A stretch of DNA of 64,000 nucleotides from Crocinitomicaceae bacterium (GCA_016709005.1 JADJEU010000021.1:186001-250000), one strand, 5' to 3'; numbered from the stretch's first letter, positions 8,598 to 17,986 are shown. Notes: generated from the letters alone by a model not told the origin. Made by a program: numbers and translations.

Positions 8598-9518
8598 ATG
8601 TCAAAACGAGCCTACATATCGCGTTACCTGCTAATAGTTAAAAAACTAAAAGCAAAACCTTATTCCAGTTTTAAAGAGCTACACGAATATCTTGAAAGTC
8701 AGTTTGAGTATCTGCAAATGCAAGATGAAAATTTGAATATTTCATTTTCTGTGCGAACTTTTCAACGTGATAAAATTGAAATCAGAAATATGTTTGGAAT
8801 CGATATTGACTATTCGCGAGAAGTCAATGGATATTTCATTGTGGATACTGATTCAGAAAACATGAATTTTCAGCGGATGATGGAATCGTTTGATATTTTT
8901 AATTCGTTAAATATTGGGCAAGAACAAATAGGTTTTATTCAACTTGAAAAAAGAAGGCCTCAAGGCACGGAACATATTTTTGGATTACTTCACGCAATCA
9001 AAAATCATGTGCTTGTAAAATTCACTTATCAAAAATTTTGGGAAGATGTTGCCACATTAAGGTCGGCTGAACCGCTTGCGCTCAAAGAGTTTAGGAACAG
9101 ATGGTATTTAGTTGCAAAGGATAATAAGGACAACCATTTAAAAACTTTTGCACTTGATCGGTTATCGAATCTCGATATCACGACCAAAAAATTCAAATTT
9201 CCGAAAGACTTTGTTGTTGAAGAAAAATTCAAATACTCATTTGGCATTATTACACCTTCTGAAGAAGATCCGCAGGAAATAATTTTGTCCTTTAATTCAG
9301 ACCAGGGAAAATATGTCAAGTCATTACCACTTCATGAAACTCAAGAAGTGATGATTGATACCCCAGAAGAGCTCAGAATAAAATTGAAACTTTTTGTAAC
9401 GCATGATTTGATGATGGAGTTGCTTTCTTTTGGTGATAATTTGAAAGTACTAAAACCAAAATCGTTGGTGAATCAAATTAAAATGGAACATCAAAACGCG
9501 TATAAAAAATATTTGTAA
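8598..9518 (+). CDS. WYL-domain transcriptional regulator
   Basis: A 306-residue protein. Residues 1-85 form a winged-helix-like start (SKRAYISRYLLIVKKLKAKP, then FSVRTFQRDKIEIRNMFGID). Residues ~128-210 are a WYL domain: LLHAIKNHVLVKFTYQKF, SAEPLALKEFRNRWYLVAKD (the RWYLV motif) and KTFALDRLSNL. A WCX-like C-terminal part follows. WYL proteins bind nucleic acid fragments or nucleotides and control DNA-damage or phage-defence genes. It is the last gene of the operon and likely its own regulator. The frame is intact, starting 4 bases after the previous stop. Confidence 0.85.
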   Translation: MSKRAYISRYLLIVKKLKAKPYSSFKELHEYLESQFEYLQMQDENLNISFSVRTFQRDKIEIRNMFGIDIDYSREVNGYFIVDTDSENMNFQRMMESFDIFNSLNIGQEQIGFIQLEKRRPQGTEHIFGLLHAIKNHVLVKFTYQKFWEDVATLRSAEPLALKEFRNRWYLVAKDNKDNHLKTFALDRLSNLDITTKKFKFPKDFVVEEKFKYSFGIITPSEEDPQEIILSFNSDQGKYVKSLPLHETQEVMIDTPEELRIKLKLFVTHDLMMELLSFGDNLKVLKPKSLVNQIKMEHQNAYKKYL

Positions 9519-9537
9519 ATCAGAGTTGATTAGAAAA

Positions 9538-9744
9538 ATGATGGAATCCAACGCGCATATTAGATCTGTAATTGAGGACGCCAGAAAACTTGCTGTTGAC
9601 AAAGAGAAATTCAATTATTTGTTTGAGGACATGGATTCTTTTTTTGAAGAAGAGTTTCAAATGAGAATTTGTGAATGGTTTACGTTCTTTAATCAAAACC
9701 ATAAGAATATTCCTGGTATTTATTGGATATTTCACTCAACCTGA
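9538..9744 (+). pseudogene. 5' part of an unknown gene cut by the IS21 end
   Basis: About 64 codons from ATG at 9538 (MMESNAHIRSVIEDARKLAV onward) encode an acidic helical segment, SFFEEEFQMRICEWFTFF. The frame then runs into the inverted repeat at 9729, and the last residues (FHST) are read from it. A TTG 12 bases upstream is a less likely start. No matching continuation exists on the other side of the element. The family is unknown. Confidence 0.55.
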
Positions 9745-9774
9745 CCCCACTTTTTCACTCTAAATTGACCCCTC
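9729..9774. repeat. IS21 left terminal inverted repeat
   Basis: ATTTCACTCAACCTGACCCC then ACTTTTTCACTCTAAATTGACCCCTC. It holds two copies of the CTGACCCC/TTGACCCC unit that binds IstA in this family. It matches the inner part of the right end in inverted orientation. Confidence 0.8.
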
Positions 9775-9860
9775 ATTTCTAAGTTGCTTTTTTGCGGTCA
9801 TTTTTCTGTTTTAGTGGTTATCAAATTTAGTTAATTTACTTCTCGTTTACGAGATCTTCT

Positions 9861-10551
9861 TTAGTTGTCTTTTCTTACCATAGATTCTCCTTTTAGTTCG
9901 GGCGATGCGCGTCGTGAACGATTCTGTCAAGAATCGCATCGGCAATAGTTTGTTCGCCGATTGCTTCGTGCCATTTGTTTACTGGTAGTTGCGAGGTCAG
10001 TAGCGTGGAGGCCTTGGCGTGGCGGTCTTCGATAATTTCCATTAAGGATGCGCGGCTTTGTGCGTCGAGGGGCTGGATTCCAAAGTCATCAATAATGAGC
10101 AGATCTTGCTTTTCTATTTTAGCAAGTTCCTTTAAGTATGACCCGTCAGTTTTTGCCATTTTCAGTTTTGCAAAAGTTTAGTGCTGTGTTGATACAAGAC
10201 TTTATATCCTTGCGAACACGCTTCGTGACCGACTGCTGATGCAAGAAAACTTTTTTTTCCGATTCCTGTGCTGCCTGTAATAATCAGATTTTCTTTTTTC
10301 TTAATGAACTCACAATTTGCAACGCGCATGACTTGATTTTTGTTGAACCGATTGTCTTCAAAAGTGAGTTGCTCAATGGATGCCTTGTAGCGGAACTTTG
10401 CGTTGGAGATTGTGCGGCTAAGCTTTCGGTTATAGCGTTCATCCCATTCTGAGTCTACTAAAAATGACACCAGCTCATCGGGTGTTAGCTTTTCGTTTTT
10501 GTCTGTTTCAATATTTGTACGCAACGCTTTGAGCATGCCGTACAAATGCAT
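9861..10551 (-). pseudogene. istB: istB, IS21 helper ATPase, frameshifted
   Basis: The N-terminal frame (10162-10551) reads MHLYGMLKALRTNIETDKNE, then a Walker A region GSTGIGKKSFLASAVGHEAC. The C-terminal frame (9893-10159) reads MAKTDGSYLKELAKIEKQDL, the Walker B LLIIDDFG, and TSQLPVNKWHEAIGEQTIAD. The two join if one A is restored near 10180 (KLLQKLKMAKTDG). A third frame near 9900 gives the normal end ELKGESMVRKDN with stop at 9861. The Walker A has GKK instead of GK[ST], apparently an extra AAA in an A run. IstB normally loads IstA onto target DNA; this copy is inactive. Confidence 0.88.
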
Positions 10552-10604
10552 TTATCTTAATTTTCTAATGATGATTCATTCATGATATTTGTTTTTAATT
10601 GTTA

Positions 10605-12149
10605 CTACTGATAATAATCTTCTCGCGGATATTCTCGTGCGAAGTGAACGGAAGTTCTTCTTGTGTATCATCTTCATCATACTGATCAAGGCCCCGCTGA
10701 AGAATAGTTTCTATGATATTGTAATGGTAAAGACCATAACTATGTGCGCGGTTACAAGCGCGGATAAGTCTTTGTTTACCGACCCGTTTTGCATAGTTTA
10801 AAATTCCACGACAGGTTCGTAAGCTTGTTCGGGATGAATTTTTTCAAGAGACCTTGTGCAATATAGAACTCAACATCTCGGGGATATTTCACGCGCTTGT
10901 TTTAAAAAATAATCCGGTGACCAATCACTCACAAATTGATGTTGCGAGGCCATGTGGGCGGGATCTGTTGTGTAATTGTGCGGGGACTTTTACGCGAGGA
11001 TGAGAGGCAATGAGTTCATGACGGTGATAGATTTCTACAAAGATTTTGAGAGTAACAATCGTACCTTTTACCAATGTAAGAATAAGGAACACTGTAATAA
11101 TGTCTATCAGGTCAAGGTGCACGTGACCGTTTTTCATCACGGTTAAATCCAATTGCTTGCGCATCTCAAAACGCTTTTCTGGTAGCGGCTCCAGTGCAGG
11201 CTTTTCCATTTCTTCGAACTGTTGCAAACGTGGTATGCCCTGCCTTTAAATGAACGTGCGTTGTGATCATAGAGAAAAGGATAAATGGCTTTGTTGATCG
11301 ATGAAACAGAGGTGTACTTGTCTTGACTGAGTCGATGTAAAAATTCAGGTGTAAACAATTTTCACACTGCTCCTTCAACCAATGCTTTGTCCTTTGGTTT
11401 ATATGCTCGTGCAGGAACAACAGCCATTGAATAATGATCTGCAAAACGTTCAAAGTTGGTATTGATTGTGGGTTCATACTTGCTACTTTTTATCACTGCC
11501 GATTTGAGGTTGTCAGGAACAATTGCCCTGGGCGAACCACCGAAAAATGAGCGCGTTTTCACAACAGCTTATAAAGTCTTCAACAGTTTGTGATTCTACT
11601 GCTTCAACATAAGTGTATTGACTTGCTCCAAGCACAGCTACAAAAACTTCAAGCATTATTATTTCAGCTGTTTGCGGATCTACGATGCTCAATTTCTCTC
11701 CAGTAAAATCAACATACATTTTATCTCCTGCTTTATGATCCATGTGCATGGAAGGAGTAACTCGTCTTCGATAAGCTTTGAATAAATTATTAAAGTGTGT
11801 GGCTTTGTAACCATCAGGATTTTTATTAAAATATTCTTCCCACATCATATGAATGGTAACACCACGCTGCCGCAACTTCTTTTCAGCGTATGGAAAAAAC
11901 GCGTACAGTGTTTTAGTTTCTCAGGTTGATCAACTGTTTTTCAGGATGAAAAAGTCTGTCCACTTCATGGTCACTCATTTTTGATAACTCATCCCATGTT
12001 ATTTTTAGTGATCTGAAAATTTCAATGTATGCCTTGGCTGTATTCTTTGATATTCCAAGCGTTTCGCCTATTGATCTCTTGCCAGTGCCCTGACAATGAA
12101 GCTTGATGATTTGTTTTAATTTGCTCATACTTATTGTTTTGTTTGCCAT
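10605..12149 (-). pseudogene. istA: istA, IS21 transposase, several frameshifts
   Basis: Fragments in order give a complete IstA. The HTH start (11913-12149) reads MANKTISMSKLKQIIKLHCQ then SIGETLGISKNTAKAY. The catalytic core (11513-11875) carries KMYVDFTGEKLSIVDPQTAE with the first DDE Asp. Next come GSPRAIVPDNLKSAV with the second Asp and NTNFERFADHYSMAVVPARA, then KPKDKALVEGAV with the Glu (11362-11562). The C-terminus lies at 10605-11360 and ends ENIREEDYYQ. At least five frame changes separate these parts, so no transposase is made. The frame order and motifs make the family call secure. Confidence 0.88.
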
Positions 12150-12235
12150 GTTTGAGTAGATTTAGCTTTGGATTCTTTTTATCCAAAACCTAAAGAAACA
12201 GGGTTCTAAAACAGTATGACCGGCGACTTAATTTT

Positions 12236-12329
12236 GAGGGGTCAATTTACACTGAAAAAGTGGGGTCAGTTTCGAGTGAAAAGGTGGGGTCAGTTTGGAG
12301 TGAAAAAAGGGGGTCAGTTTCAGTGAAAT
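12236..12329. repeat. IS21 right terminal repeat array
   Basis: Inverted relative to the left end but longer. The unit GTGGGGTCAGTTT(C/G)GAGTGAAAA occurs about three times in tandem (near 12260, 12284 and 12308), after GAGGGGTCAATTTACACTG. Multiple terminal repeats are usual IstA binding sites in this family. The array is translated as GSVSSEKVGSVWSEK in an artificial open frame. Confidence 0.8.
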
Positions 12330-12637
12330 TTCCAGCTTATCAAACTTCAGCTTGTTATAATGTAACAGAACATGAGATTGTAGTAATAGACATGGTTAGT
12401 ACAGATGACTTGAATGAAGAAGTTGTACAAGCTTATTTTTCAAATGATCAATTGTACTTAACAACATCCGACGCTGCAATTCTTGAACTGCACGATTTAA
12501 CCGGAAGATTGATTATGACCTGGACCTTGGACGCCGGACAAAATGTAATTCCGTTTGCTGAAATTCCTGCGCAGGTTTTGATTCTATCCGTTATCAATGG
12601 TGATCAGATTGTTTCTAAAAAAATAGTAAAAGCTTAG
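12330..12637 (+). pseudogene. C-terminal tail of a T9SS-secreted protein, cut by IS21
   Basis: About 100 codons directly after the IS end: FPAYQTSACYNVTEHEIVVI, then AYFSNDQLYLTTSDAAILEL, HDLTGRLIMTWTLDAGQNVI and VINGDQIVSKKIVKA. The D-L-T-G-R turn and the final strand ending in KKIVKA are the type A T9SS sorting domain that directs export and surface anchoring. The N-terminal part and signal peptide are missing. The sequence left of the IS is unrelated, so the rest of the gene was lost, not just interrupted. Confidence 0.75.
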
Positions 12638-12658
12638 TTTAGTAGTTAAGTTAGAATG

Positions 12659-12695
12659 CCCAATCTCAAAAGAATTTTTGGGGTTGGGTGTTTTT
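12659..12695 (+). terminator. Probable rho-independent terminator
   Basis: CCCAATCTC and GGGGTTGGG pair across an AAAAG/TTTTT-closing loop, followed by TGTTTTT. It lies just after the T9SS tail stop. Confidence 0.55.
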
Positions 12696-12816
12696 ACTAG
12701 TTTTGGGTTGGATGTATTTCTTTGAACTACTGAAATTGATGAACCAGGCCTTTGACTTTGTTTATGATAGTGGAAACTGTCTTTGAGTAGTCATAGATTC
12801 GATCTTCTGGCTAAAT

Positions 12817-13137
12817 TTATTTAGGTTCGAATCCATGAGTTTGATAGTAAACGTCTTTCCATAATTTTTGTAATGCAGGCAGATCTTTGCGTTTCTCAAC
12901 TTCAGTATATATTATTTGCTTATGTTCTTTTGTAAGGTTGTTATTCCATAAAACATTGCTGCCATATTTAGCAATACCTTTAATATCATTATTTTCAATT
13001 GCATGTTTAAAACTCCACCATTCTTGCGGATAGCTACTGCGATCTTTTCTTGCTCTTTTAGTCAAGAAAATCGCAATCCAAATTGATATACCAGCTGATA
13101 ATAAAAAGTAGACTATTATTGAAGTAATTGTATTCAT
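12817..13137 (-). CDS. Small membrane-anchored unknown protein
   Basis: A 106-residue protein with one N-terminal membrane helix (SIIVYFLLSAGISIWIAIFL, residues 5-24) followed by the basic TKRARKDR, which places the rest in the cytoplasm. The soluble part, EWWSFKHAIENNDIKGIAKY then KEHKQIIYTEVEKRKDLPAL, is helical and not recognised. It stands alone between the T9SS tail and a broken lipoprotein gene on the same strand. Confidence 0.6.
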   Translation of the reverse strand: MNTITSIIVYFLLSAGISIWIAIFLTKRARKDRSSYPQEWWSFKHAIENNDIKGIAKYGSNVLWNNNLTKEHKQIIYTEVEKRKDLPALQKLWKDVYYQTHGFEPK

Positions 13138-13221
13138 TTAGAATTTACAGATTTTAATCTCAGACAAGGCGCATTTGGTTTAGTTGCTGTTATGAGTAGT
13201 TTGATTTTCCTCACAAGCTTT

Positions 13222-13650
13222 TTAATTCCGTTTGCCTTTAAAGTCCAGTTCTTTTTCTTTCCCTTCTAGCGTAAAATATGATGAATTTATATAGACACTG
13301 TCACCTACAAATTTCACGTATCCAGAGCCACAACCATCAATACATTCAGATTCACTTGAAGTGTAAACATGATCATCCAATAATTTCTTTTCTACTGAAA
13401 AACATCGGCACCAGTGTGCTGTAATCAAACTCGAGAACGTGAAATTTCTTTGAATAAGTTACCTCCCACTCCTGCTGGTAGGTTGTGTCTGTTGAGTAAG
13501 TGGTTGTGCCCGAATCAATCACGGTGTACCTTTCAGTACCCAGGTAATTCCCTTCGTAGCGATTGTCTTTTTTTTACGGCAAGATAACATTGCGATTGAG
13601 CATATTAGGCTCAACACAAATACATATTGACTTCGGTTTGATAGTTTCAT
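13222..13650 (-). pseudogene. Small lipoprotein gene with two frameshifts
   Basis: Starting at ATG 13650 the first frame gives MKLSNRSQYVFVLSLICSIA then MLSCRKKK, a lipoprotein signal with LSC lipobox. After a run of eight A (~13566-13574) the product continues in another frame: NRYEGNYLGTERYTVIDSGT, then WEVTYSKKFHVLEFDYS. A second shift near 13410 leads to FSVEKKLLDDHVYTSSESEC, then CGSGYVKFVGDSVYINSSYF, ending DFKGKRN. Joined, it is a ~140-residue surface lipoprotein of a type common in Bacteroidota. The function is unknown. Shifts at homopolymers suggest sequence error. Confidence 0.6.
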
Positions 13651-13849
13651 AGCGACCTTTTAGTTACTTCTAAATCCAGCTAAATTCAGTTAGCCCTGCA
13701 TCATCGAAGTTAAAGAAATTAAAATCAAACATGCGTGTCACGGCAATTTTCTTGCTGATCTTTATTCGGGCATGACTGTTTCATACAAGTGATGGATAAA
13801 ACCAGGAAGAGTATTCCAAAAGATCCGCTTTCCGTACTTGCCAAAAAAC

Positions 13850-13881
13850 AAAACCGCCCATCACGAATGACGAGCGGTTTT
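13850..13881 (-). terminator. Hairpin terminator after the 13925 gene
   Basis: AAAACCGC and GCGGTTTT form an 8-bp stem flanked by A/T runs that work in either direction. It lies 44 bases beyond the stop of the minus-strand gene. Confidence 0.6.
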
Positions 13882-13924
13882 GAACAGATTTACTACTTAT
13901 GAAAAATTGGAGGCTTCTAAAAAA

Positions 13925-14870
13925 TTATTGTTTGATTGTGCAGTCGCTTATGGTGGATTCGAGCATTTCTGTTTTTAGTGCAGTGATTTCTTCAAATTCA
14001 GTTTGATCTAAAATGGCCCAGGTATAAAGTGTCTCGCATAAAGGTTTTGTATACAGGATTCGACCATATCCTAAACGGTCTTTTAAAAAGACTTCAGTCG
14101 CAAAAGTCATTGGGCAATGTCCTCTGATCTCATTCAAATCATAACAAAGAATACCTTTTAGGCGACCGTTCACCAAAAAAGAAGGGATGAAATTCTTCCT
14201 TTTGGTAGTAGAACATGATCTAAATTTTGCTGAGCAATTTCTTCTTTAAAATTTCCATCAACATAATGAAGAATTCGCAAATTTACTTTTTCAGGAGCCG
14301 TTTTATAGCCAATGAAAAGTTCTGAGTAGTAGGAATCGATTGCTTCTTCTTCTGAGCCTTCTTGTTCTAAACGCCAGTTTTAAATTGATCCATTTTACCA
14401 TCGTGCATGGTCACTACCGCTGAAAGAATTTCGCCATTGTTATACCAGGGAGTGTATGTTTGTAGACAACGATCACCCGGAATTTCAAGGCCGCACGCTA
14501 ATTCAGAATAGAAACTCGAATCAATTCGCTCTTCCGGAATTACGGCAACAATTCCCATTTTGTAAATGCCTTTTGAGGTGAAAGGTAAAAACTGAAAGTG
14601 AAAATCTCTTGCATCCAGATCTTTTAAATAGGCCGGTGATTCAGTTCCGGTGACCCAGTTCATAAATTTTTCTTCGGCAAAAATAAGTTCTTGTGTAGTC
14701 GCGGTGCGTGATTGTACGTAGGCGTTATTTTTTCCTAAACCAAAAACCGCTTTGCAGCTATTTAAGGTCGGATTTATCATTCGTTTGCTGTCAATAATTT
14801 CTGCAGCGGTACTGTAATTGGAAACTAGTATCGATTGAATAATTAGAATTCCCGTAATCAATTTTTTCAT
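13925..14870 (-). pseudogene. Exported unknown protein, two frameshifts
   Basis: Three frames join into ~315 residues. The first (14367-14870) has a signal peptide (MKKLITGILIIQSILVSNYS then TAAE) and continues to MDQFK. A shift near 14382 gives WRLEQEGSEEEAIDSYYSEL, then FIGYKTAPEKVNLRILHYVD. A second near 14190 gives FLVNGRLKGILCYDLNEIRG, ending SDCTIKQ (13925). The sequence is coherent across both breaks, and no homolog is recognised. Five cysteines in the mature part suggest disulfides and a periplasmic location. A terminator follows. The breaks are probably sequence errors. Confidence 0.6.
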
Positions 14871-15029
14871 AAGGCATTATCTGTTTGTTTATGCTAAGTA
14901 CTGGATTCATTCTCACGAGGCAGTGGCAGAGTTTCCCATCGGGCTTTAGCACTTTTCGTTCGTGTCGATTGATTCTTTTATTGTTTTCAGATCTGAAGAG
15001 ATCATATTTTTCTTAAAAACTTTTATTAG

Positions 15030-15410
15030 TTAAATTGTTTTTTGTTTGTTTGCCCAGGAAAGAGCTTCTGAATAATTATGGAAGACTTTGGGTGAATCTG
15101 TTTCTGTTATTTCGTCGTTTTCTTTTAAACTGGAAACAGCACACGAATTATTGCAGACTACCGCTACACGCATAAATTCCTTCATGTGATCGACTTTTTT
15201 GCAAATTCGGCACCAGTCTGCTTCTTTGCCAAAATCTTTGTTGTTACTGATGATACAATTTTTTACCGTTTCACCGGTGTTGATTTTTGAAACAGCGCGC
15301 AACTCCCGCATGAGCTGTGTTGAAAAGTGTGCTTCTTGTTCCAGAGCAATATGTACCAAATCAGACTTTAAAAAGTCTACCGTAATGTTATTTTCGTTGA
15401 TCGTAATCAT
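15030..15410 (-). CDS. Unknown protein, possible STAS/SpoIIAA-like domain
   Basis: A 126-residue protein starting MITINENNITVDFLKSDLVH. A short strand start, a Cys-rich middle (WCRICKKVDHM, VVCNNSCAV) and the C-terminal VFHNYSEALSWANKQ recall small STAS-like proteins, which end with a helix containing a conserved EAL-W. The two cysteine pairs could bind metal. It is monocistronic as far as visible. The assignment is weak and the function unknown. Confidence 0.5.
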   Translation of the reverse strand: MITINENNITVDFLKSDLVHIALEQEAHFSTQLMRELRAVSKINTGETVKNCIISNNKDFGKEADWCRICKKVDHMKEFMRVAVVCNNSCAVSSLKENDEITETDSPKVFHNYSEALSWANKQKTI

Positions 15411-15679
15411 ATTTTCATTTTTAGGCGTGAAAGAGTCGTCTTAAATCTTATGATACAAAGGTGCGCCTGGTTGCTGGTCATTTTTCATGGTTTTTTCCAA
15501 TCGGGTAGTATCAAAGTTCCGATCGGTGCTTTTAAGCGAACGAACTAAAATTGATGACCAATGTGGGTCTGGTATAATCGATTAAAGATTCTCAACGCGT
15601 CTATATTTTTTATCTTAAGCAGGGTGCGAACATTAAGTCTTTTCGTTTGTTACTGTTGAGTATTTATAATTGCCGCTCC

Positions 15680-16987
15680 ATGTTATCGCACAAAGTTTCA
15701 ATATTCTGGTTTCGCCGTGATTTGCGGTTGAATGATAATGTGGGATTAATGGCTGCTTTAAAATCCGGATTGCCTGTTGTTCCGATTTTTATTTTTGATT
15801 CAGAAATTTTAGAGGGTCTTCCAAAAGACGATGCCCGCGTCACCTTTATCCATGATCAGCTTAATAAAATAAATCAGGAGTTGAAATCAGTTAATGCCAA
15901 TTTGCTGGTATTGCATGGAAATCCTGAAGAGGTTTGGAAAGGACTTGTAAACGAATTTGAAATTAAAGCTGTCTATTTTAATCACGATTACGAGCCGTAC
16001 GCTATACATCGTGATAAAACCATCTCTGAATATCTCACAAAAAATGGCACAAAGGTTTATTCATTTAAAGATCACGTTTTTTTTGAAAAAGATGAGATCA
16101 CAAAAGCAGATGGCTTGCCTTATACCGTATACACCGCTTATAAGAATAAGTGGTTAGAGAAGTTTAAATTGCTTCCTGAGTACGAACCAGAAGATGAAAA
16201 AAAATTGCGTGAAAATTATTTGAAGTTATCTCACGCCTTTCCCACGCTTGAAAAAATTGGATTTAAACGAAGTTCAATTGTGATTCCAGATTTTCGTTCA
16301 GCCAAAGTCAAGAATTATGGTTTGGTGAGAGATTTTCCGGCCATGAATGAAACGACCTTTGCAGGACATCATTTGCGCTTTGGAACGATCAGTGTGCGCA
16401 GCTTAGTTTATTTTGCTTCACAAAAAGATCAGACTTTTTTATCTGAAATTATCTGGCGTGATTTTTTTAGTCAGATATTATTTCACTTTCCGTATGTGGT
16501 TCAAAACAGTTTTAAAAAACAATACGATTACATTCAATGGGAAAATGATGCAGATCTTTTTGACAAATGGTGTCAGGGAAAAACAGGATATCCGATCGTA
16601 GACGCGGGCATGAACCAATTGAATCAAACGGGCTTTATGCACAACCGTGTACGCATGATTGTTGCCAGTTTTTTAGTAAAACATTTGTTGATTGACTGGC
16701 GATGGGGTGAAGCTTATTTTGCAGAAAAATTATTAGACTTTGATTTAGCATCGAACAATGGAAACTGGCAATGGGCTGCTGGCTGTGGCTGTGATGCGGC
16801 CCCTTATTTCAGAGTATTCAGTCCGGCTTTACAACAAGAACGTTTTGATCCAAAAGGAGATTATTTAAAACAATGGATTCCTGATTTTGATCCAAAAAAT
16901 TATTTAGAGCCGATTGTCGAACATAAGTTTGCACGAGATCGCTCCATTAAGCGATTCAAGGAAGGCATTGAATCTGGAAAAGGTTAG
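15680..16987 (+). CDS. phrB: Deoxyribodipyrimidine photolyase / cryptochrome family
   Basis: A blue-light FAD enzyme that splits cyclobutane pyrimidine dimers in DNA. From ATG 15680 it has 435 residues, the normal class I length. The antenna-binding Rossmann domain starts VSIFWFRRDLRLNDNVGL. The FAD domain has IIWRDFFSQILFHFP, then GYPIVDAGMNQLNQTGFMHN with RVRMIVASFLVKHLLIDWRW. The signature SNNGNWQWAAGCGCDAAPYF then RVFSP includes tryptophans of the electron-transfer chain. An in-frame TTG 33 bases upstream extends the frame but adds no conserved sequence. The frame is intact. It stands 73 bases ahead of an epimerase gene in the same direction, possibly one transcript. Confidence 0.93.
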   Translation: MLSHKVSIFWFRRDLRLNDNVGLMAALKSGLPVVPIFIFDSEILEGLPKDDARVTFIHDQLNKINQELKSVNANLLVLHGNPEEVWKGLVNEFEIKAVYFNHDYEPYAIHRDKTISEYLTKNGTKVYSFKDHVFFEKDEITKADGLPYTVYTAYKNKWLEKFKLLPEYEPEDEKKLRENYLKLSHAFPTLEKIGFKRSSIVIPDFRSAKVKNYGLVRDFPAMNETTFAGHHLRFGTISVRSLVYFASQKDQTFLSEIIWRDFFSQILFHFPYVVQNSFKKQYDYIQWENDADLFDKWCQGKTGYPIVDAGMNQLNQTGFMHNRVRMIVASFLVKHLLIDWRWGEAYFAEKLLDFDLASNNGNWQWAAGCGCDAAPYFRVFSPALQQERFDPKGDYLKQWIPDFDPKNYLEPIVEHKFARDRSIKRFKEGIESGKG

Positions 16988-17060
16988 TGCTGTGTTCAAA
17001 ATGCTGTTATCGCAACGTTAAAACTAACCACACGATGATTGCTTCACCTATCTTTAACAC

Positions 17061-17960
17061 ATGGAAAAAATTCTGATTACCGGCGCCAGCGGATTAATAG
17101 GAAAAAAATTAACTGACCTCTTATCTGAAAAAGGCTACGAGGTCATTCATCTGGTTAGAAAAACTCCAACGAATTCGAAGGTGAAATTTCATTTGTGGAA
17201 TCCGGATAAAAATGAATTGGATGAATCCGCTTTTGAAAATATAGATCACATCGTTCATCTGGCTGGAGAAAATATCAGCAACAAACGTTGGTCAGAAAAT
17301 CAAAAAAAAATACTGCGTGATAGTCGCATTGCAACCGCCAATTTGTTGTTTGAAAAATCGCGGAACGCAAAGGTCAAAACATTTGTTTCAGCTTCTGGAA
17401 TCAGCCTTTACGGCACAGCAACCACCGAAAATATTTACGATGAAGAATCAAAACCAACTGCTGATTTTTTAGCTCAACTTACCGTTGATTGGGAAAAGGC
17501 AGCAGATCAATTTTCGAATAGAGGAGCGCGTGTTGTAAAAATCAGAACATCGGTTGTCCTGTCAAAAAAGGGTGGAGCTTTGGAAAAAATGCTAAAACCA
17601 ATTCGAATGGGATTTGGTTCTCCACTGGGAAGTGGCAAACAATATTTTCCGTGGATTCATTTGGATGATCTTTGTCAGATTTATATAAATGCAGTACAAG
17701 ATAAAAATCTCTCAGGAGCCTATAATGCTGTTGCCCCAGAACATTGCACCAATCGCGAACTCACTTTAGCAATCGCAAAAAATCTGGGTAAAAGAATCTG
17801 GATGCCGGCGGTTCCAGCATTTGTAATAAAATTACTTTTTGGAGAGATGGGAAATCTGATCTTAAAAGGAAGCAGAATTTCATCCGAAAAAATTTTGAAG
17901 ACCGGTTTTCAGTTTCAGTATCAAACTTTGGACGCTGCTTTGAAGGATTGTTTGAAGTAA
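17061..17960 (+). CDS. TIGR01777-family NAD-dependent epimerase
   Basis: A 299-residue extended short-chain dehydrogenase/reductase. It has the N-terminal Rossmann motif ILITGASGLIGKKLTDLLSE (GxxGxxG) and HLAGENISNKRWSENQKKIL, the hallmark of TIGR01777 (YfcH/SDR39U1). Then FVSASGISLYGTATTE contains S and Y as in the Y-x-x-x-K-type site, and YFPWIHLDDL follows. A DUF1731-like C-terminal part reads YNAVAPEHCTNRELTLAIAK then GSRISSEKILKTGFQF. The physiological substrate is not known for the family. It follows the photolyase gene. Confidence 0.9.
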   Translation: MEKILITGASGLIGKKLTDLLSEKGYEVIHLVRKTPTNSKVKFHLWNPDKNELDESAFENIDHIVHLAGENISNKRWSENQKKILRDSRIATANLLFEKSRNAKVKTFVSASGISLYGTATTENIYDEESKPTADFLAQLTVDWEKAADQFSNRGARVVKIRTSVVLSKKGGALEKMLKPIRMGFGSPLGSGKQYFPWIHLDDLCQIYINAVQDKNLSGAYNAVAPEHCTNRELTLAIAKNLGKRIWMPAVPAFVIKLLFGEMGNLILKGSRISSEKILKTGFQFQYQTLDAALKDCLK

Positions 17961-17966
17961 ACTGTC

Positions 17967-17986
17967 ATCCTGAACTTGTTTCAGGA
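17967..17986. repeat. Short dispersed palindrome
   Basis: TCCTGAACTTGTTTCAGGA forms a stem of TCCTGAA with TTCAGGA right after the epimerase stop. Palindromes of this text are widespread intergenic repeats in bacterial genomes. It may help end transcription. Confidence 0.5.

Larger units (their letters stand above)
9729..12329 (-). mobile_element. Decayed IS21-family insertion sequence
   Basis: A ~2.6-kb element with istA and istB in order on the minus strand. The ends are inverted: ATTTCACT then CTGACCCCACTTTTTCACTC at the left, and the reverse complement at the right. IS21 elements use IstA (DDE transposase with HTH) and IstB (AAA+ helper ATPase). Both genes carry several frameshifts, so it cannot move by itself. 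No target-site duplication is visible (TGGAT on the left, TTCCA on the right). The flanking genes are unrelated halves. Confidence 0.9.

Noticed and set aside
10589..10801. Plus-strand frame in the IS21 region
   Set aside because: The minus strand there encodes the IstA C-terminus (RLIRACNRAHSYGLYHYNII), so this is a shadow.
12260..12329. N-terminal part of the open frame ending at 12637 (GSVSSEKVGSVWSEK)
   Set aside because: This is translation of the IS21 terminal repeats, not a natural protein start.
17967..17986. Attachment site at the TCCTGAA palindrome
   Set aside because: The text is a common dispersed palindrome and no integrase or second copy is near.
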